Positions 45,911 to 58,525 of a stretch of 64,000 nucleotides of DNA are shown one piece after another. A program made the position numbers and the translations under genes. Positions within the stretch are counted from its first letter, which is position 1. The number at the start of each line of letters is the position of its first letter. The notes beneath the pieces were generated by a model that ran no database searches, had not been told where the DNA came from, and saw only the letters and a list, made by a program, of their open reading frames with translations. The stretch is from Chaunax sp. Z400 (taxonomy: Eukaryota; Chordata; Actinopteri; Lophiiformes; Chaunacidae). The stretch is taken from positions 24,404,492 to 24,468,491 of the forward strand of contig CM075194.1 of assembly GCA_037577475.1 (NCBI GenBank), written 5' to 3'.

Positions 45911-46673
45911 CGTTGTACTGTGAGAGAGGGACTGGACACACATCCACCCCACAGCCACCCTGGTTCTACTGTGGGCATGAACCGGGCGAACAGGAACCAT
46001 AAACATGAACTAAAGCAGTATTTTACTTTTTTTTAAAACACAAATTATATCTAAATTGTGTACACAGCTCTTTATGAGGAAATGCCTGCCCCAAATGATC
46101 AGTCTCCAGTGGTTCCTGTGAAAATGTCAATACACTTACCAAGCTGTTTGTCATTGTTCCTTTAAAGAGGCAGCACACTCTGGATTCACTTACTCATTTT
46201 TTCCATGCTGTTGCACTGATTTCTCTTTATTTCAAACATGTAAAAAATAAAACAACAAACTAAATAAGCAGATAGACAAAACTAAAAGACAATAAATTTC
46301 ATCCGCTAACACTTATACCGCACAATTTACATGCACAAAAAGTCTTATATTCCTAAGTACTTAACTGAACATGGAAGGTAATAACTTCATGCAGCTTTAT
46401 TTAACAAGCCTAGTTTTGTCTATAGGTTGTGACAGTTCAAATAAGACCAGACTATAACAGGACTTTACCTCCCATGCTGGATTACACAGGTCAGGATAGA
46501 GATCTGCATGTGCATACAGTATCTGAACCATACAAGCCACAGACTGGCCTTCTGGAAGGTTTTTTCCCTCTACCCTCCAACACAGACTTCAGATTTGTAA
46601 TCCAAAGAATATTCAGAGCAGCAGCAACAGAGACGTCTCCAGTATTTCTTTTACAGTTTTTTTTAATCAGACA
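45911..46673. other. Spacer, unit 2
   Basis: Contains the empty site of LINE copy 2 (near 46320-46335). No gene recognised. Confidence 0.5.
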
Positions 46674-46991
46674 CTAGAAAAAGAGTGATTCATTTTTAAG
46701 AACCCGTGAATCCTCTTTAGCAGTCATCGCCCAGGTACCACCAATCATCAACATCTCCTTACCTTTAACCCAGAGGGTCTCCTGGTGGTGGAGCACTGGC
46801 AGGGACGTCTGGAGGTGTGCATTTGGACCACTACAGCGGGGACAGCATTCTTCCTGGCCAAACCACAGGTGCAGATTCAGTGTGTGGGGGAGTGTGTCAT
46901 ATGCTGACCTGATGATGAAGCTGAGCATTTCCTGTGGGATCTTCCACAGGCCCTCCATGCCGATGTCTCTGCCAATGATGCCCTCCCACAA
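46674..46991 (-). mobile_element. Non-LTR retrotransposon scrap, minus strand, unit 2
   Basis: 105-codon minus-strand frame with KIPQEMLSFIIRSAYDTLP, HLWFGQEECCPRC and a following His. Resembles the C-terminal zinc-finger-like part of fish non-LTR polyproteins. Identical to the unit 3 copy at protein level. Confidence 0.5.
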
Positions 46992-47711
46992 TGATCATTG
47001 CCAGGTTGACTTTTGTGTGGGTTTTCCTTTTGTTGCGTGTGGGACCTTGGTGCATTCTGTTTTTCACACATTAAAGAGTTTATCATACCATTTGAGGGAG
47101 ATTTGAATGATTCCCACATTACTTAACAATCTTGTGTTACAATCCATTGTCCTTTAAAAGTTTCAGAACGAAGTAGGAAGAACGAAGAAGTTTTATAATC
47201 AATGATATTCTCTTCACCTGTCAGTGGTTATAATGTTATGGCTGATCGGTATGTCAGATTCTATGTCTTCAGACATTATAGAATCCCTGCCCTTCTGTCT
47301 GCTTCTCTTTTCTCCTGCTGACTGTACACTCTATAAACCTGAACATGACACATGATGTCTGTTTTTGTGTTTCTGTGTCTTCAGGACTGACGTTTCTCAG
47401 TACTGTGTGTATGAGGAGGGTCAGATGGTGAAAACGGTCTCCAGTCTGCAGAGTTACAGCACTCAGCCAAGGTATTTTAACAAATACACAGCAGCCCACT
47501 GGTTTGGCTGGGTCTGAACACAAATGAAGAGTTCTGCATGGGCCAAAACGTCCAGCCATAGACCAACCATAGTCCAACACCAACTCAGCTCACTGTGAGT
47601 TCTCTCTGATGCATGCAAAAACACACACAATAGTAATGTGCAGATCAGCTCTGAGTTGATCTGAATCCACATGTATGCATAAATCATCCACCAGCCGCCC
47701 ACCTTAACAAG

Positions 47712-48109
47712 TGTGTAATGGTAAAAATGCACCTTCAATGTATCTCTTAATTTTACAACACAAATTTTATTCACAGACACTCATGACCATATTAGGACTG
47801 TCTACTTACAGAGGCAATGCCTGAAAACCAAGGAGGCGAAGGAGCAATCTCCTCCACCCGAAGTGATATCAAAACACTCTGCAAAATAACACCTGCTTCT
47901 CGCCCTTTCACGCAGCATTCTCTGTATAAAAGATTGTTTGTGAAGGCTTATCTTCACTCCTCTGCTGAATCAGACTGTGTTTCACTCTGCTTCCAGATTG
48001 AGTCTTCTATGTGCACAAGAATAAAAATTCTTAGACAACTCGATTTTCTAAAGTCTTTATTTCACCAGTATCTCTTCACGGAGTAGACAATTAGGTACAA
48101 ATCTCCACA
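47712..48109 (+). mobile_element. Candidate solo LTR (398 bp), unit 2 only
   Basis: Absent at the same place in unit 1 (near 26297). Starts TGTGTAATGG and ends CTCCACA (TG...CA ends), flanked by ACAAG and ACAAT (near-identical 5-bp target repeat). Internal TATAAAAG (47935-47942) and AATAAA (48020-48025) are in LTR order. The family is not recognised, and the internal frame 47817-48086 is probably fortuitous. Confidence 0.6.
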
Positions 48110-49050
48110 ACAATCGATTTTCTCTCATTTAAAAACCCACATCTGCATGGGGGGTTTCACTGCACCAATACTGGACCCTGTCGGCAAAGTGGACGTTAAA
48201 ATTATACGTAGCTTTTCAGGTGGTTTCTTTTTTGTGTGTTGTGTTAATGATTTCCTTTAATTAGAGATGCTGCTTTGAGTATTTTAATGTTTCCATGTGC
48301 ATAGTAATGTCACTGCAGCAAATATAAACTTCTCCTTTTTATTGTGCTGCCAGGATTACATCAGAGCTGCAGGCTGTGCATCATGGTTCGTTGTCAGACA
48401 TGGTGTGTTTCTATCTGGGCTGCAGTTTTGGCTTTGAGGGAATTCAGAATTACATTTAATTCACCAGAATTGGTGCATTAAATGTCAGAAAATGGGGGTC
48501 AATGCCAGTCACAATCTCCTAAAGCCCAAGGTGACAGCTTCAGATGTCTTGTTGTGTTTGACCAACAGTATTCAGGCTCCAGTGATATAAAACAGAGAAT
48601 ATTCCATATACTAGCTTTAGATGAGCTGAACACAATGAATTTTAATTTTAATTTCACCTGAAAAATGGTTTCATTGAATAATCAGTTAAAAATAGTTTCT
48701 GCTTATTGCTGTTCAATTTTTGTATTTGATCGACTCCTTGTTTTACCTGTTTGACATAAAACAGATTAAAAATGGATCAAATATAATAGATGTATAATAG
48801 TCTGTTTGAGAGTTTAGAGTGAAGCATCTTAATGAGACCATGTGATCATTTGGACGGTACACTGTTAATGTGTCTGCTAACAATAGTCATATTGTGTTTG
48901 TGTGTCAGACTGCAGCTCCCTGTGTTCCTGCTGGAGTGTTTCACTGCCCTCTAGTGGTCACTATGCGTCCTATTCCAGCTGGCATGTTGGATGCAGCAGT
49001 GGAAATCACTCACCTCAACCCGACTGCTCCTGTTCACATAGGAGAGCCAG

Positions 49051-49093
49051 GTACACACACACACACACATACACACACACACACACAAACACA

Positions 49094-49141
<48 letters not shown>
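49051..49141 (+). repeat. Short (CA)n and (CT)n microsatellite, unit 3
   Basis: About 36 bp of CA repeat and about 45 bp of CT repeat between exon C and D; the shortest CA tract of the three. Confidence 0.97.
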
Positions 49142-49144
<3 letters not shown>

Positions 49145-49290
49145 TTTATCTTTCTCCTTCAGGAGGAGTCGATCCTTTCTGCTCTGGTGAGATCTGGGAT
49201 AAGATGTGGGAAAACTGGTCACCTGGCTATGGAGGTGGATGGTTTGACCTTTCACCCCACTCACTCTGACATCATCACCAGTAACATATA

Positions 49291-50580
49291 GAAGTTTCCA
49301 ATCATGAATTCATAATGATTTTGTTTTTTTCAAGGAATTCAGTCTGTAAATCATCACCTGCTTATAAAATCAAAACAAGTCAATTCAAATTACTTTCCCA
49401 CAATCTGTTGTCTGTTTTCTATAATTATCTCCAAATAAAAGAATCTCTGTCTGTATGAAAGTCTCTCAATAACCTTTAGATTCTCTGGGTGTCTGATATT
49501 TATTGAATACTGTCACCACACGAGTCAACACATCCAACTTTATACAAGACAGCTTCATTTAAAGAATCCATTTCTAACACAGACAATTCAAAGTGCTTAT
49601 TTTCACTTTATATCACTTCTACAATCACTTTCTCTTATTGGCATTAATGAAAATATGTTCCATTAAAATGGAATAAATGTACCATTTGTTAAATAACATA
49701 TTACACATTTAAGCAAATCACCATGTCCTTATTTAAAATACTAGACCTATATGAAACTGCGAGGAACATTATTAACCTTCCAAAACAGATCATGAATCAA
49801 ACAATGATTAAAATTTCAGTTTCTCATGAAGAAGACATAACCTTGAATTCAGCGATGAATGGATTTGCCAAAGAGGCTGGAAGTGACAGGAAAATAGTAA
49901 TAAGGGAGTGCAATGAAAGCTAGTGACACAGTACAGAAACCACCAGTTATATTGATACCATAAGCTGTTAAGATCTGCATGCAGTGTTGCTGCATCAGGA
50001 CACTCATAGGAGGCATGAGCGCAGGGTGGGTTCACATGAGACCATAAGAGATTCTGGGTGACAGGGTACTGAGGACCATGAGCGCTGCTTGCTATTCCTA
50101 AGTATGAATGCTGATGGCAAAACCAATATACCTGTAGCAATTAGCAGAATGGGATGACAATTATATACTTTACCAGATACAACATTGACAATGAAGTGAT
50201 TAGAGGAAACAGTAAAGATTATGCAATGACCAATACAATAAAATGTGGCAATTACCAGTGAAAGAATATACCTTATCAGCAAATTACACCTCAAGTAGCT
50301 GCTACACTCAAATGTTTCATGTTGTGACATTAGTATTTAGTATTTTATGTTTATATTGCAATGACAGTACTGCATAACAATTATTTTAACATTTTTAACG
50401 TTTCTTACATTGAATTTATTTTTGTATTGGTACTCCTATTCTTTAATTTAACTGTAAATTGAATGGATCGTGTTTCCAATATTATTAAATTTCCAGGTGG
50501 AATAAAGGGAGGACGATTATCCCTTTATAATGATTTTAAACACGAGTTTTGAATAAATACCATCAGCTACAGCGGAACAA
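49291..50580. other. Non-coding stretch, unit 3
   Basis: Counterpart of 27970-29270; no gene recognised. Confidence 0.55.
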
Positions 50581-50583
50581 AAA

Positions 50584-50730
50584 AGTTAGATCACTTCCTT
50601 GTCGGAACTTTAACTGCGGGACATTGAGCGGAAGTCAACAACACAAGTACCGTCAGCTTCATGTGTGCGGTGAACTAAGTGTAAGTTGATATTATATTTG
50701 TTTCGCAGCCACTTATTTCAGCAAACAAAA
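50584..50730 (+). promoter_or_regulatory. Candidate zinc-finger gene promoter, unit 3
   Basis: CACTTCC (50592-50598) and GCGGAAGT (50628-50635) are kept; the third ETS-like motif is mutated to GTGTAAGT near 50679. Confidence 0.4.
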
Positions 50731-50866
50731 ATGTCTGCAGATAAATATTGGAGCGAGTTTCTGAAAAAGCGACTAAACGCTGCTAATGAAGAAATATTTG
50801 GACCTTTTAAAAAAACCGGACTGCAGGATATCGTCTGGAAACCCGAATTAAAGTTACACCGTATAG
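50731..50866 (+). CDS. C2H2 zinc-finger gene exon 1, unit 3
   Basis: Intact 136-nt exon with ATAG/GTAAAT donor, phase 1, fitting the acceptor at 58526. Encodes the family N-terminal helix MSADKYWSEFLKKRLNAANE..., followed by a WKPELKLHRI end that precedes the acidic exon. Open in this unit; the defect of this copy lies at the 3' end of exon 2. Confidence 0.82.
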
Positions 50867-51204
50867 GTAAATAAACTTCATTGTTTTATTATAACAAAAC
50901 AGATTAATTTGAGTGTCAAATAATCCAGACTGTTTGAATATAAAACGCTGCCAGGGTTTCCTCTACCATTGTACAGGCCTGGCGGGCTGCCAGACCAACG
51001 AGACCCCCGTCAGGCAAAAACAGGTCAAAAGTATTTTTTTTATATGCCACCTATCGCCATTCTCGTTCATTTGACAATAATCGTTTGCATTTGATCGTTT
51101 TGCTTCTGTGCTGCGCTGTGTTTGGGTGAGGGGAATGAAATCTCGTGCTGCGTGACTCTTTGTTCAACACGGTAGTTTTCTGATAACGTCAACCAACCCG
51201 ACAG

Positions 51205-51230
51205 AAGATGGCAAACGCGGCCGCCATCTT
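51205..51230. promoter_or_regulatory. Inverted pair of YY1-like motifs, unit 3
   Basis: AAGATGGC (51205-51212) and GCCATCTT (51223-51230), unchanged. Confidence 0.4.
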
Positions 51231-51655
51231 ACGTAGGAAACATGCGCTCGCCTGAACAAAAGCTTTGACAAAGCCTGTATTCGAAGCTAAATTAGGCATT
51301 TATTTGAAGAATAAGTCGATCTACATTTGAAAATCGGTGTCAATTCGTAAAGATCGTTTCTTTATGCATATATTCATGAGACTGTTTACTAACAAATATG
51401 CGATAAGGCACTAATATCGTGTTTAAAATAATGATACATAACTTGTATTTATTTGATGCGCACTTAGTACTAATAAAAGCACTATCACTTGCTAATAAAC
51501 AAATTTCAACATTATCATGCAGTCCAGTTGATCATATTAGTATGAAGTATGTGCTGATTTACAAGTGTACATTATGGCTTCGTTCTGTTGATAAGAAGTA
51601 CATGTAACATTTTCGTAAAAGAAATAAATAACATTTGATGATATGGTCATTATAC

Positions 51656-51878
51656 CTCTATATATTTAATAATTTTATCACCCATTTGTAAATGATCTGG
51701 CAGATCAAAAACAGATGGTTCTGCATGATCCCAAACGTGGATCGTCTGCCCAGTGCCGTCAAAGTCGGCTTCAGTAAAATGATCGCTACAGATGCGATCG
51801 TGCCCCTTGGGGGACCAGCCTTCATCTCTTCTCATCAGAAATGCCCATCGGGCATGCCTGTTGGGATCATTTGGGAAT
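51656..51878 (-). CDS. THAP-domain exon, minus strand, unit 3
   Basis: Same exon as in units 1 and 2. One change inside the exon, Asn for Ser in FPSDP (FPNDP); a second lies outside the acceptor. THAP motifs FP-DP, RICSDHF and PSVF are kept. First exon not found. Confidence 0.6.
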
Positions 51879-53701
51879 CTTAAAGTTTGGGTTAGAATTA
51901 TCAGACTGTGTAGAGCCGTATTGACTTTCTGGTGAATTGTTGCTGTTCTGTGGGGAGAATACAAGACACAGAGTCATACTAGGGCTAACTGTGTGTCTTA
52001 TCTTGTAAATTACTGTCTTGATGCACATTGGAATACATTTATGAAGCAGACTGTTATTTCTCAAAATAACCTATGAAACGATATTCCTTCCCAACTACCG
52101 ACAACCTTTCTGCAGGTTGCATGAACTCACTCTATGTCTGATCTTGTAGTGTAACACTAAAAGAAGACCGATTTTCTGACTGAGAAACTGTTTAAAAATC
52201 AAGTGACATATGTGCACAAGACAGCACAGTGTTTCCCACAGGTTGAGAATTTACTTGTGGTGTGACGGACGGGTTCACTAATAAACTAGTCATAAAAAAG
52301 TTTATCACTTGCTCCATTTATTGCTAACGAATAATCACTCTAAATATCTTATTTATTTGATGAACATGTCAAAATAAATAATTTACATAATAACAACAAC
52401 ACAACACTAACTCACATTGTGTCCCTTAAATACCCTACTTTGTGTCATTTAGTGCTTTTGTCATGTGCCTAGTTGCACAGTTGGCATTCCCTGTTTGAAC
52501 ATTTGACTTTTCTTGGTTTGTAAAAAAACATTTCTAACCTGTCTGTATGGGTCTGCTTCAGGGGCAGGTCCAGTTATTGAGATTCTGAGGCCTGCAGCCA
52601 GGTGCTCTCCTTTAAGCTTGTTCCTTAGATCAGTTAAACTAACATAACCATTTGAAAGACAGCACAGCAGAAAATGTGCACATTGTGCTCTTTCATGGTT
52701 GAAAATCACTTACTCTGTTCATTGTTGAGAAGTCTCACTCACAATTCACAACAGTTTAAAGAATCTTTTATTTAACAAATACAGAGAGTAGAAAATATCA
52801 AACAATGTGCTTTGGTTAATACATGCCTGAGTCCTGTTTTAAATAACTATAATAATAATAATAATTTCAATATAATATAAAATCTAATAATTATTTACAT
52901 TACAGTAAGTATTATCAAACTTATTTGACAGAATTACAGGAAGTATTGGTCAGGAGGAGCTATTCATCAATCCGATGTGCTAAGAATTAAATGCTTAAAA
53001 CAAATTGTTGCTTACAGCCCTAATTAAACAAACCATGCTTTGTGAGATAAAGCCAGGACTTGAATTGTGGCATTTGAAACCCCTCAGGGTTCCACCCAGA
53101 TTTGCAGTGCTTGGGATCTTCAGAAATTGAGTGCCTTATGTTTAGAATCAACAATACTTGACTGATAAATTAAATAAAGTGTCTCTGGGATAGTGGGATA
53201 CCTGCAGCTGTGGTGTTTGCTGGCCCTGCTGATTTAGCCTCCCCACTTGTCCCTGCTTCCTCTGTCTCTCCACTCTGCCCTGCTGTGTCGCCACTTGTCC
53301 TTGCCATTTCTCTAACTGACATCTGGGATGACTATTTAGATCTTTTACAATTCTTACACCTGGTTATTTTCCTTATTAAACAGAAAATTTATCATTTCGA
53401 ATTCACGTTTCTCTGTTTCACGAAACTGAAACAAGCTTAATGACCGTGTTAACTGTAAAACACCACTGGACACAGAAAATAAACCTCACCGCGACCGTCT
53501 GGGTTCGTCTTTTCACTGTTCCAACAATCACCAATTCTGGTTTGATCGAAATAAACCGTTAATTCACAGAGTAATTCTTAACACCAGTTTTCCCTGCTGC
53601 CGCTCTTTGCTGTTACTGCCTCATTCATGCTAATATTACTGGGGTATATTCATATTCCAACCCTATTTGCATCCTGCCTGTGCTGCTCCCTGGCTAACCC
53701 T
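51879..53701. other. Intronic stretch, unit 3
   Basis: Counterpart of 30573-32399, including the block shared only with unit 2 (about 53054-53640). No gene recognised. Confidence 0.45.
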
Positions 53702-54672
53702 AACAATTTTTTTAATTATGATCGATAAACAAAAGAAGTAAATAAAAAAAGATAAACATTTCAGATCTTTAGCATTAAGAAGAGGCACTGTCTCAGGTAA
53801 TAATATAAGATGATGATTCACTCTTTCCAAAATCCCCATTTCCGGACTCAGACCAAGTGGGAGCAAAGACTTGAGGGTATCAATAACTTCCACAGAATGG
53901 GAGCAAATATGGAGAGATTCTGCAACAATTTCCAAATCAGTCCGACATAGAGTTATACACTTAAAGATTCTTCATCCAACTTATATCACCCCCTCTAAAA
54001 TTAAAAAGATAGACTCAAGTCTTGCTGACCTATGTTGGCATGGTTGTGGTCAAGTAGGGACGTTGATTCATATGTCATGGCACTGCCCTGCAGTAAACTG
54101 TTTTTGGACTGAAGTGTTTCACTGCATTTCAAGATTACTGGAAACTTATATCTCTGCTTGTCCAGTGGTCAGCCTATTGGGGAAGAAGGTTGCACAGATA
54201 AGGTCAAAAGAAGACAGGAAAATATTAAACTTGGCTTTTATGGCTGATTCTGTTAAACTGGAAGATTCGTAAACCAAAGTGTTTTTCTATAGAATCATGG
54301 TTAGAGGAATTTCTTGACCACCTCAGCATGGAACGTGTGGCCTATTTGATAAGTGAAAATAAATACAATTTTGAAAGAAATTTGGAACAGATTTGGAAAC
54401 AAATTTATGTTCAACAAATATCAATCAACGAATAAGAGACTAAATAGGACAACTCTGTCTTCCCTTATACATGCAGACCACGGGATACATGGATGTTGAA
54501 ATGAATGTTTGAGGAGCTATACTGCATTCCCCCATCCTTCCACCCCACAATGTCTTTGATTTTTGTGTAATAGAATTTATTTTTAGTTTATATGGAATTC
54601 TATATTTATGGATGTTGTTTATTTCCTTTATATTGTAAGTCTAATTTATGTTTAATTTTTTTTCCAAGTTTA
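53702..54672 (+). mobile_element. L1/Tx1-like LINE ORF2 3' part, unit 3
   Basis: Frame 53871-54272 with the same Cys/His cluster as in units 1 and 2; broken downstream. Confidence 0.7.
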
Positions 54673-55824
54673 AAAAAAAGGGCTTAGCTATCTAGCCAAT
54701 TAATCAATACACCACTCTAGCTAGCCAGTCCAACTAGCTACACACGAGTTAAAACACGATGTGTATAGAATGTAACGTTAACACACAGGCAATCCTTTAA
54801 CACGTCTAATACAAACCAAGCTGCAAGAAATGATGATTTTTGTTATCGAGTTAAGAAAAAAAGTTACTTACCTCAAAAACTCAGATGCGGCCAGTCTCCG
54901 TCTGAATTTGACATAACGTTGCCGAATAAAACGGCCTGTCACGTATGTCTGGCAAGCACATTACCTTGAGAAAGCTCCATCCATTGGTCCACAGGTCTGT
55001 GTGCATCTCCCCAGCGCTGAGGACTAGTGTGCATTATGAAAAGACAATTGCGCTCAGGCTGTTGCTTGCTTCTACCTGGGTGGGTCTTAATTTACCCCCA
55101 GGTCTCGAGCTTTGTCCATACAAATACCCTGGCGATGCATGGAAAGATGAACCAACATTATGGCCAAGTGTAGAGCATGGTGATATTTACTGCTACTTTA
55201 CCCTATGAGACCTACATTTCCGTTTTTACCTTCCATTGTGCTTTGCCTCATTATGTTGGAATTTTTTACAGTATCATCAAATGCTACAGATTCAGATTCT
55301 GCACAACCTCAGCTAACTGTGTGTCACTCAATAAAGACTTCTTTACACTATAATAGGGTATATTAGACCATAAAACAAAAAGAAACAAAAGAAAACGGAC
55401 CTTGAATCTTCAGGTTTTATTGAAAAAAAACACTGCAAATCATAATAACAAAAGAAAATCCTGACACATAAAGTTGCACAAATTTATTTAGGATGTGCTG
55501 GAAGTGTTTTGAACTTTCAAAGTTTTCTGTTCTTGAGTTATGCCCATTACGTTAGGCAGTGTCCATAGACGTTTTTATTCAGGAATTGTCTTTCTTTTGA
55601 TACTAATGCATACATCTCAAGGTGATATGCATGATGGCAGTTTCTCAGTTTTACACAGAGGGGACTGTCTCTGGAAGTCTCTGGAAGGTGGAGAACCTGG
55701 AGGGGTTGTTTCTGTAGGAGGGGATATTTGTGGCTCATTGGGAGGACCTGTCTGTCGTTCCTCCTTCTCCTCCTTCTCCTAGCACTCTTTTGGCACCTTT
55801 ATTCATCATCAACTCTACAACATA
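54673..55824. other. Intronic stretch, unit 3
   Basis: Counterpart of 33351-34494; minus-strand GAG/GTAAGT site near 54873. No gene recognised. Confidence 0.45.
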
Positions 55825-57386
55825 TACTGGCCAACAGTGGAAACACTTTTTTTTTAATGTCATGCCATCCTGTTCATATTAAATATCAAAGGCAAATTAT
55901 GGTTCACACATCTTTATTCACCCTTTAGCCATACAGAAAAACCAGTTTTATGCAGATTAGTGTTTTTTGCCTTAATGTTTACAAGTCAGAAAGTGTGGAT
56001 GGTGAGACAGAGAACAAAAACAGACAGAACTGTGACCACCTCCAGCATTTATCACTACTTTACACCTCCTGAATGGATAAGATGTTAATCTGGACTTGTA
56101 GGATGACATGCCATTTGTCGCGGGGTTCTCTTTCAAAACTCCTCCAAAGAGGCAAAAACGATGGCCTAGTCAAAAGAATACCTTTGGTGCAGTTTATTTA
56201 CCAGGTGCGATTGTGCACAAAAATTATTTACAAGTGCAAAAATGTGCAGACAAATTGACACATCAATTACAAAAAGTATTTATGAAAAGAAAAGACTGAG
56301 TTCCTCAGTAACTCAATATGTTCACAAAATAATCCATCAATTTCCAATTCTCAATTTGCTGTTACCTGCTCTGTATCCAACCACACACTCCCCTCCGGGC
56401 CTGAGACAGCCTCCTTTATATGTGGCTAGCCTCACCCAGGAGTCTAAAGTATGATAAAAATTACACTTGTACCTTATTCCCCCCCCCCAAAAAAAGAAAC
56501 ACTTCATTCCAAGTAAATTTACATCTTGCAAATTTAACAAATTAGTCCCCACTTCTGTCGTTTATGAACATCACCAACACAGGTGATTAAGTAACAGAAA
56601 TAATTATAACAAAGAAAAAGATTCATTCGTGGCGTCACGTAACGTGACGTCATGCCGGGATATCCGGTTTTAAGGGGGCCAAACATTTCGGCACGGTTTG
56701 GCCTCCAAGTCCACGATGCCATGGTGAGTATGCAATATGTACGATGTGTAAATGTATATGCGTGTATGTATGTATGCTTCTCTTAAACTGGACAAACGAG
56801 TGTGCACCCTCAGCTGCGCAACAGAGGGAGAGAGGGAATAACTGATTTGGTCCGTTCTTTGACACGGAGGGAACCGGGGAAATGTTTGCTGTGTGGCTGT
56901 GCACTGCCCGCAATTAGTGTCGGATCCGCTCCTTCACACCATTCTTCCAGCAGCGCTGTGACAAGTTGTTCATGTGTTGCTGGGGCAGGATCGCTCCGTC
57001 TCACCCGGTGACCCTGAACGTCGCACAGATGCTCTATTGGGTTGAGATCTGGTGAATATGCTGGCCAAGGAAGGACAGAGACTTTGTTCTGGTCCAGTAT
57101 GGAACTCCTGACAGACATGAGCCACATGTGGTCTGGCATTTTCATGCATGAAGTTGATGCCTGATTGCTGTATCCTGGGAATGACGTGTGGACCTAGGAC
57201 CGTATTTTTGTAACTGATGGCTGTCCGTGTACCGTGGATCTGGACAATTTCCGACCGTCATTCATTAGCAGTGGCCCCCTACATCACGACACCACGACCA
57301 AAGGGTTCACTTCCTAGAGCTATACAACAGGATGGCGGTCCCCCAAGCGATGGTACAAATGGCAACCACCTTCAGCTGTGTACAAG
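55825..57386 (-). mobile_element. Tc1-like element, minus strand, interrupted, unit 3
   Basis: As in unit 2, with the 3' terminal repeat at 55825 next to TA. Transposase remnant keeps the catalytic Glu in SPDLNPIEHL. The inserted segment is 56115-56938 between CCAT repeats and carries the same CRE (56645-56652) and ATG/GTGAGT (56721-56728). Confidence 0.83.
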
Positions 57387-58525
57387 TTTTTTTGTCGGGA
57401 GTCAGTGACTTACATGGTTTTACTTGGGCTCATTTGAAAGGGCTGATTGTCTAATTTAAGAAGAAAAAAACTGCTTGTCGCTGCCTCAAACCATCGCGGA
57501 GCTATCACGTTCTCCAAACACCGTGGTTTTTAGGAGCGCACACGCCCTCGCCTGTCTCATAGGATTAATTGAAAGTCCTGGTAATAAAGTTTTGTTACTC
57601 ACATTAGCTACTCCTCTGTTGATACTCTTTTGGTCCTACACTGCATTTCTGTTAGTGTAGTTCCCACCAAGCTAAGGCAGGATGACATTGGAAATAAGTA
57701 TGTTATACTTTATGTGTTATCATCGGTATTCATTTATGTTTGTATGTACTATATATATATATATATATTTTTACCAAAGAAATTTCATTAATCAAAGACA
57801 CAAGTTGCTTTCTTGCTACTGGTTTATTGGAGAACTTCTCTCGAATCCACCCTGAAAACTAAAGGCAGTATAACTGAAAAGATACAAATCATGTTGACAT
57901 AGCATAAACAAACCATAGCAGCCCAAAAGTAAAACACATATTAACAAACATACTGTTTACCTCATTGGCTGCATGCTTCAAAAGGAAACAGTCTTCAGGT
58001 TTCCTTGTAATCTTTCACGTCTTATTAAAGTTCGCTGTGACAAACTTTTCACCGGAGCAAAAAGGTTTAATGCTGATTGCTTACTGTGCCGGTGTGTGAG
58101 CTTTTATAAGTTTTGTAGGCCAGTTTATCCATTACTTTAGTGTATTTCTTGAATACAGATCTCTGCAAAACATCCTGTGCCTGGATTTCATTTTTAAGGA
58201 TATTTGCTCCCAATCATGCGTGTTTTTGTTCACAGCTGCCAGCCATGGATTTCTGAGGTCTGGGGAACAATTTCTCTGTGGAAAGAAAAAAAACACCAAC
58301 AGACTTTTCCCCTTGTTTAAGGTTGCGTGAATAACAATACACAGCTTCACAACTCTTAGGCATAGCTGTGTCAGTTTTACGGCTGTTGGCAAAAAGCTCA
58401 TAGGTGCATTACCGTTAGGAATGGCTGTCTGCTGGGGCCTAGTTTTCACTTACACATCTTTAGAAACTAGAGAAGTAGGTCAAAGTACCCATATAGAGAT
58501 TTACTTTTGTTCTCTGTCCCTCCAG
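57387..58525 (+). other. End of intron 1, unit 3
   Basis: Shared by all units; no gene recognised. Confidence 0.5.

Larger units (their letters stand above)
47385..49290 (+). pseudogene. DUF1445 / D-glutamate cyclase-like exons A-D across the unit 2/3 junction
   Basis: Exon A 47385-47471, exon B from 48354 (stop near 48459, no donor), exon C 48909-49050 and exon D from 49163. Exon C has a 9-bp in-frame deletion that removes HGA from the conserved HGAPVHIG motif. Exon D is cut by a deletion of about 310 bp after CATCATCACCAG. A candidate solo LTR sits in the A-B intron. Not expected to be functional. Confidence 0.7.

Noticed and set aside
47817..48086. 89-codon gene in unit 2
   Set aside because: Lies inside the candidate solo LTR across its TATA and polyadenylation signals; no domain.
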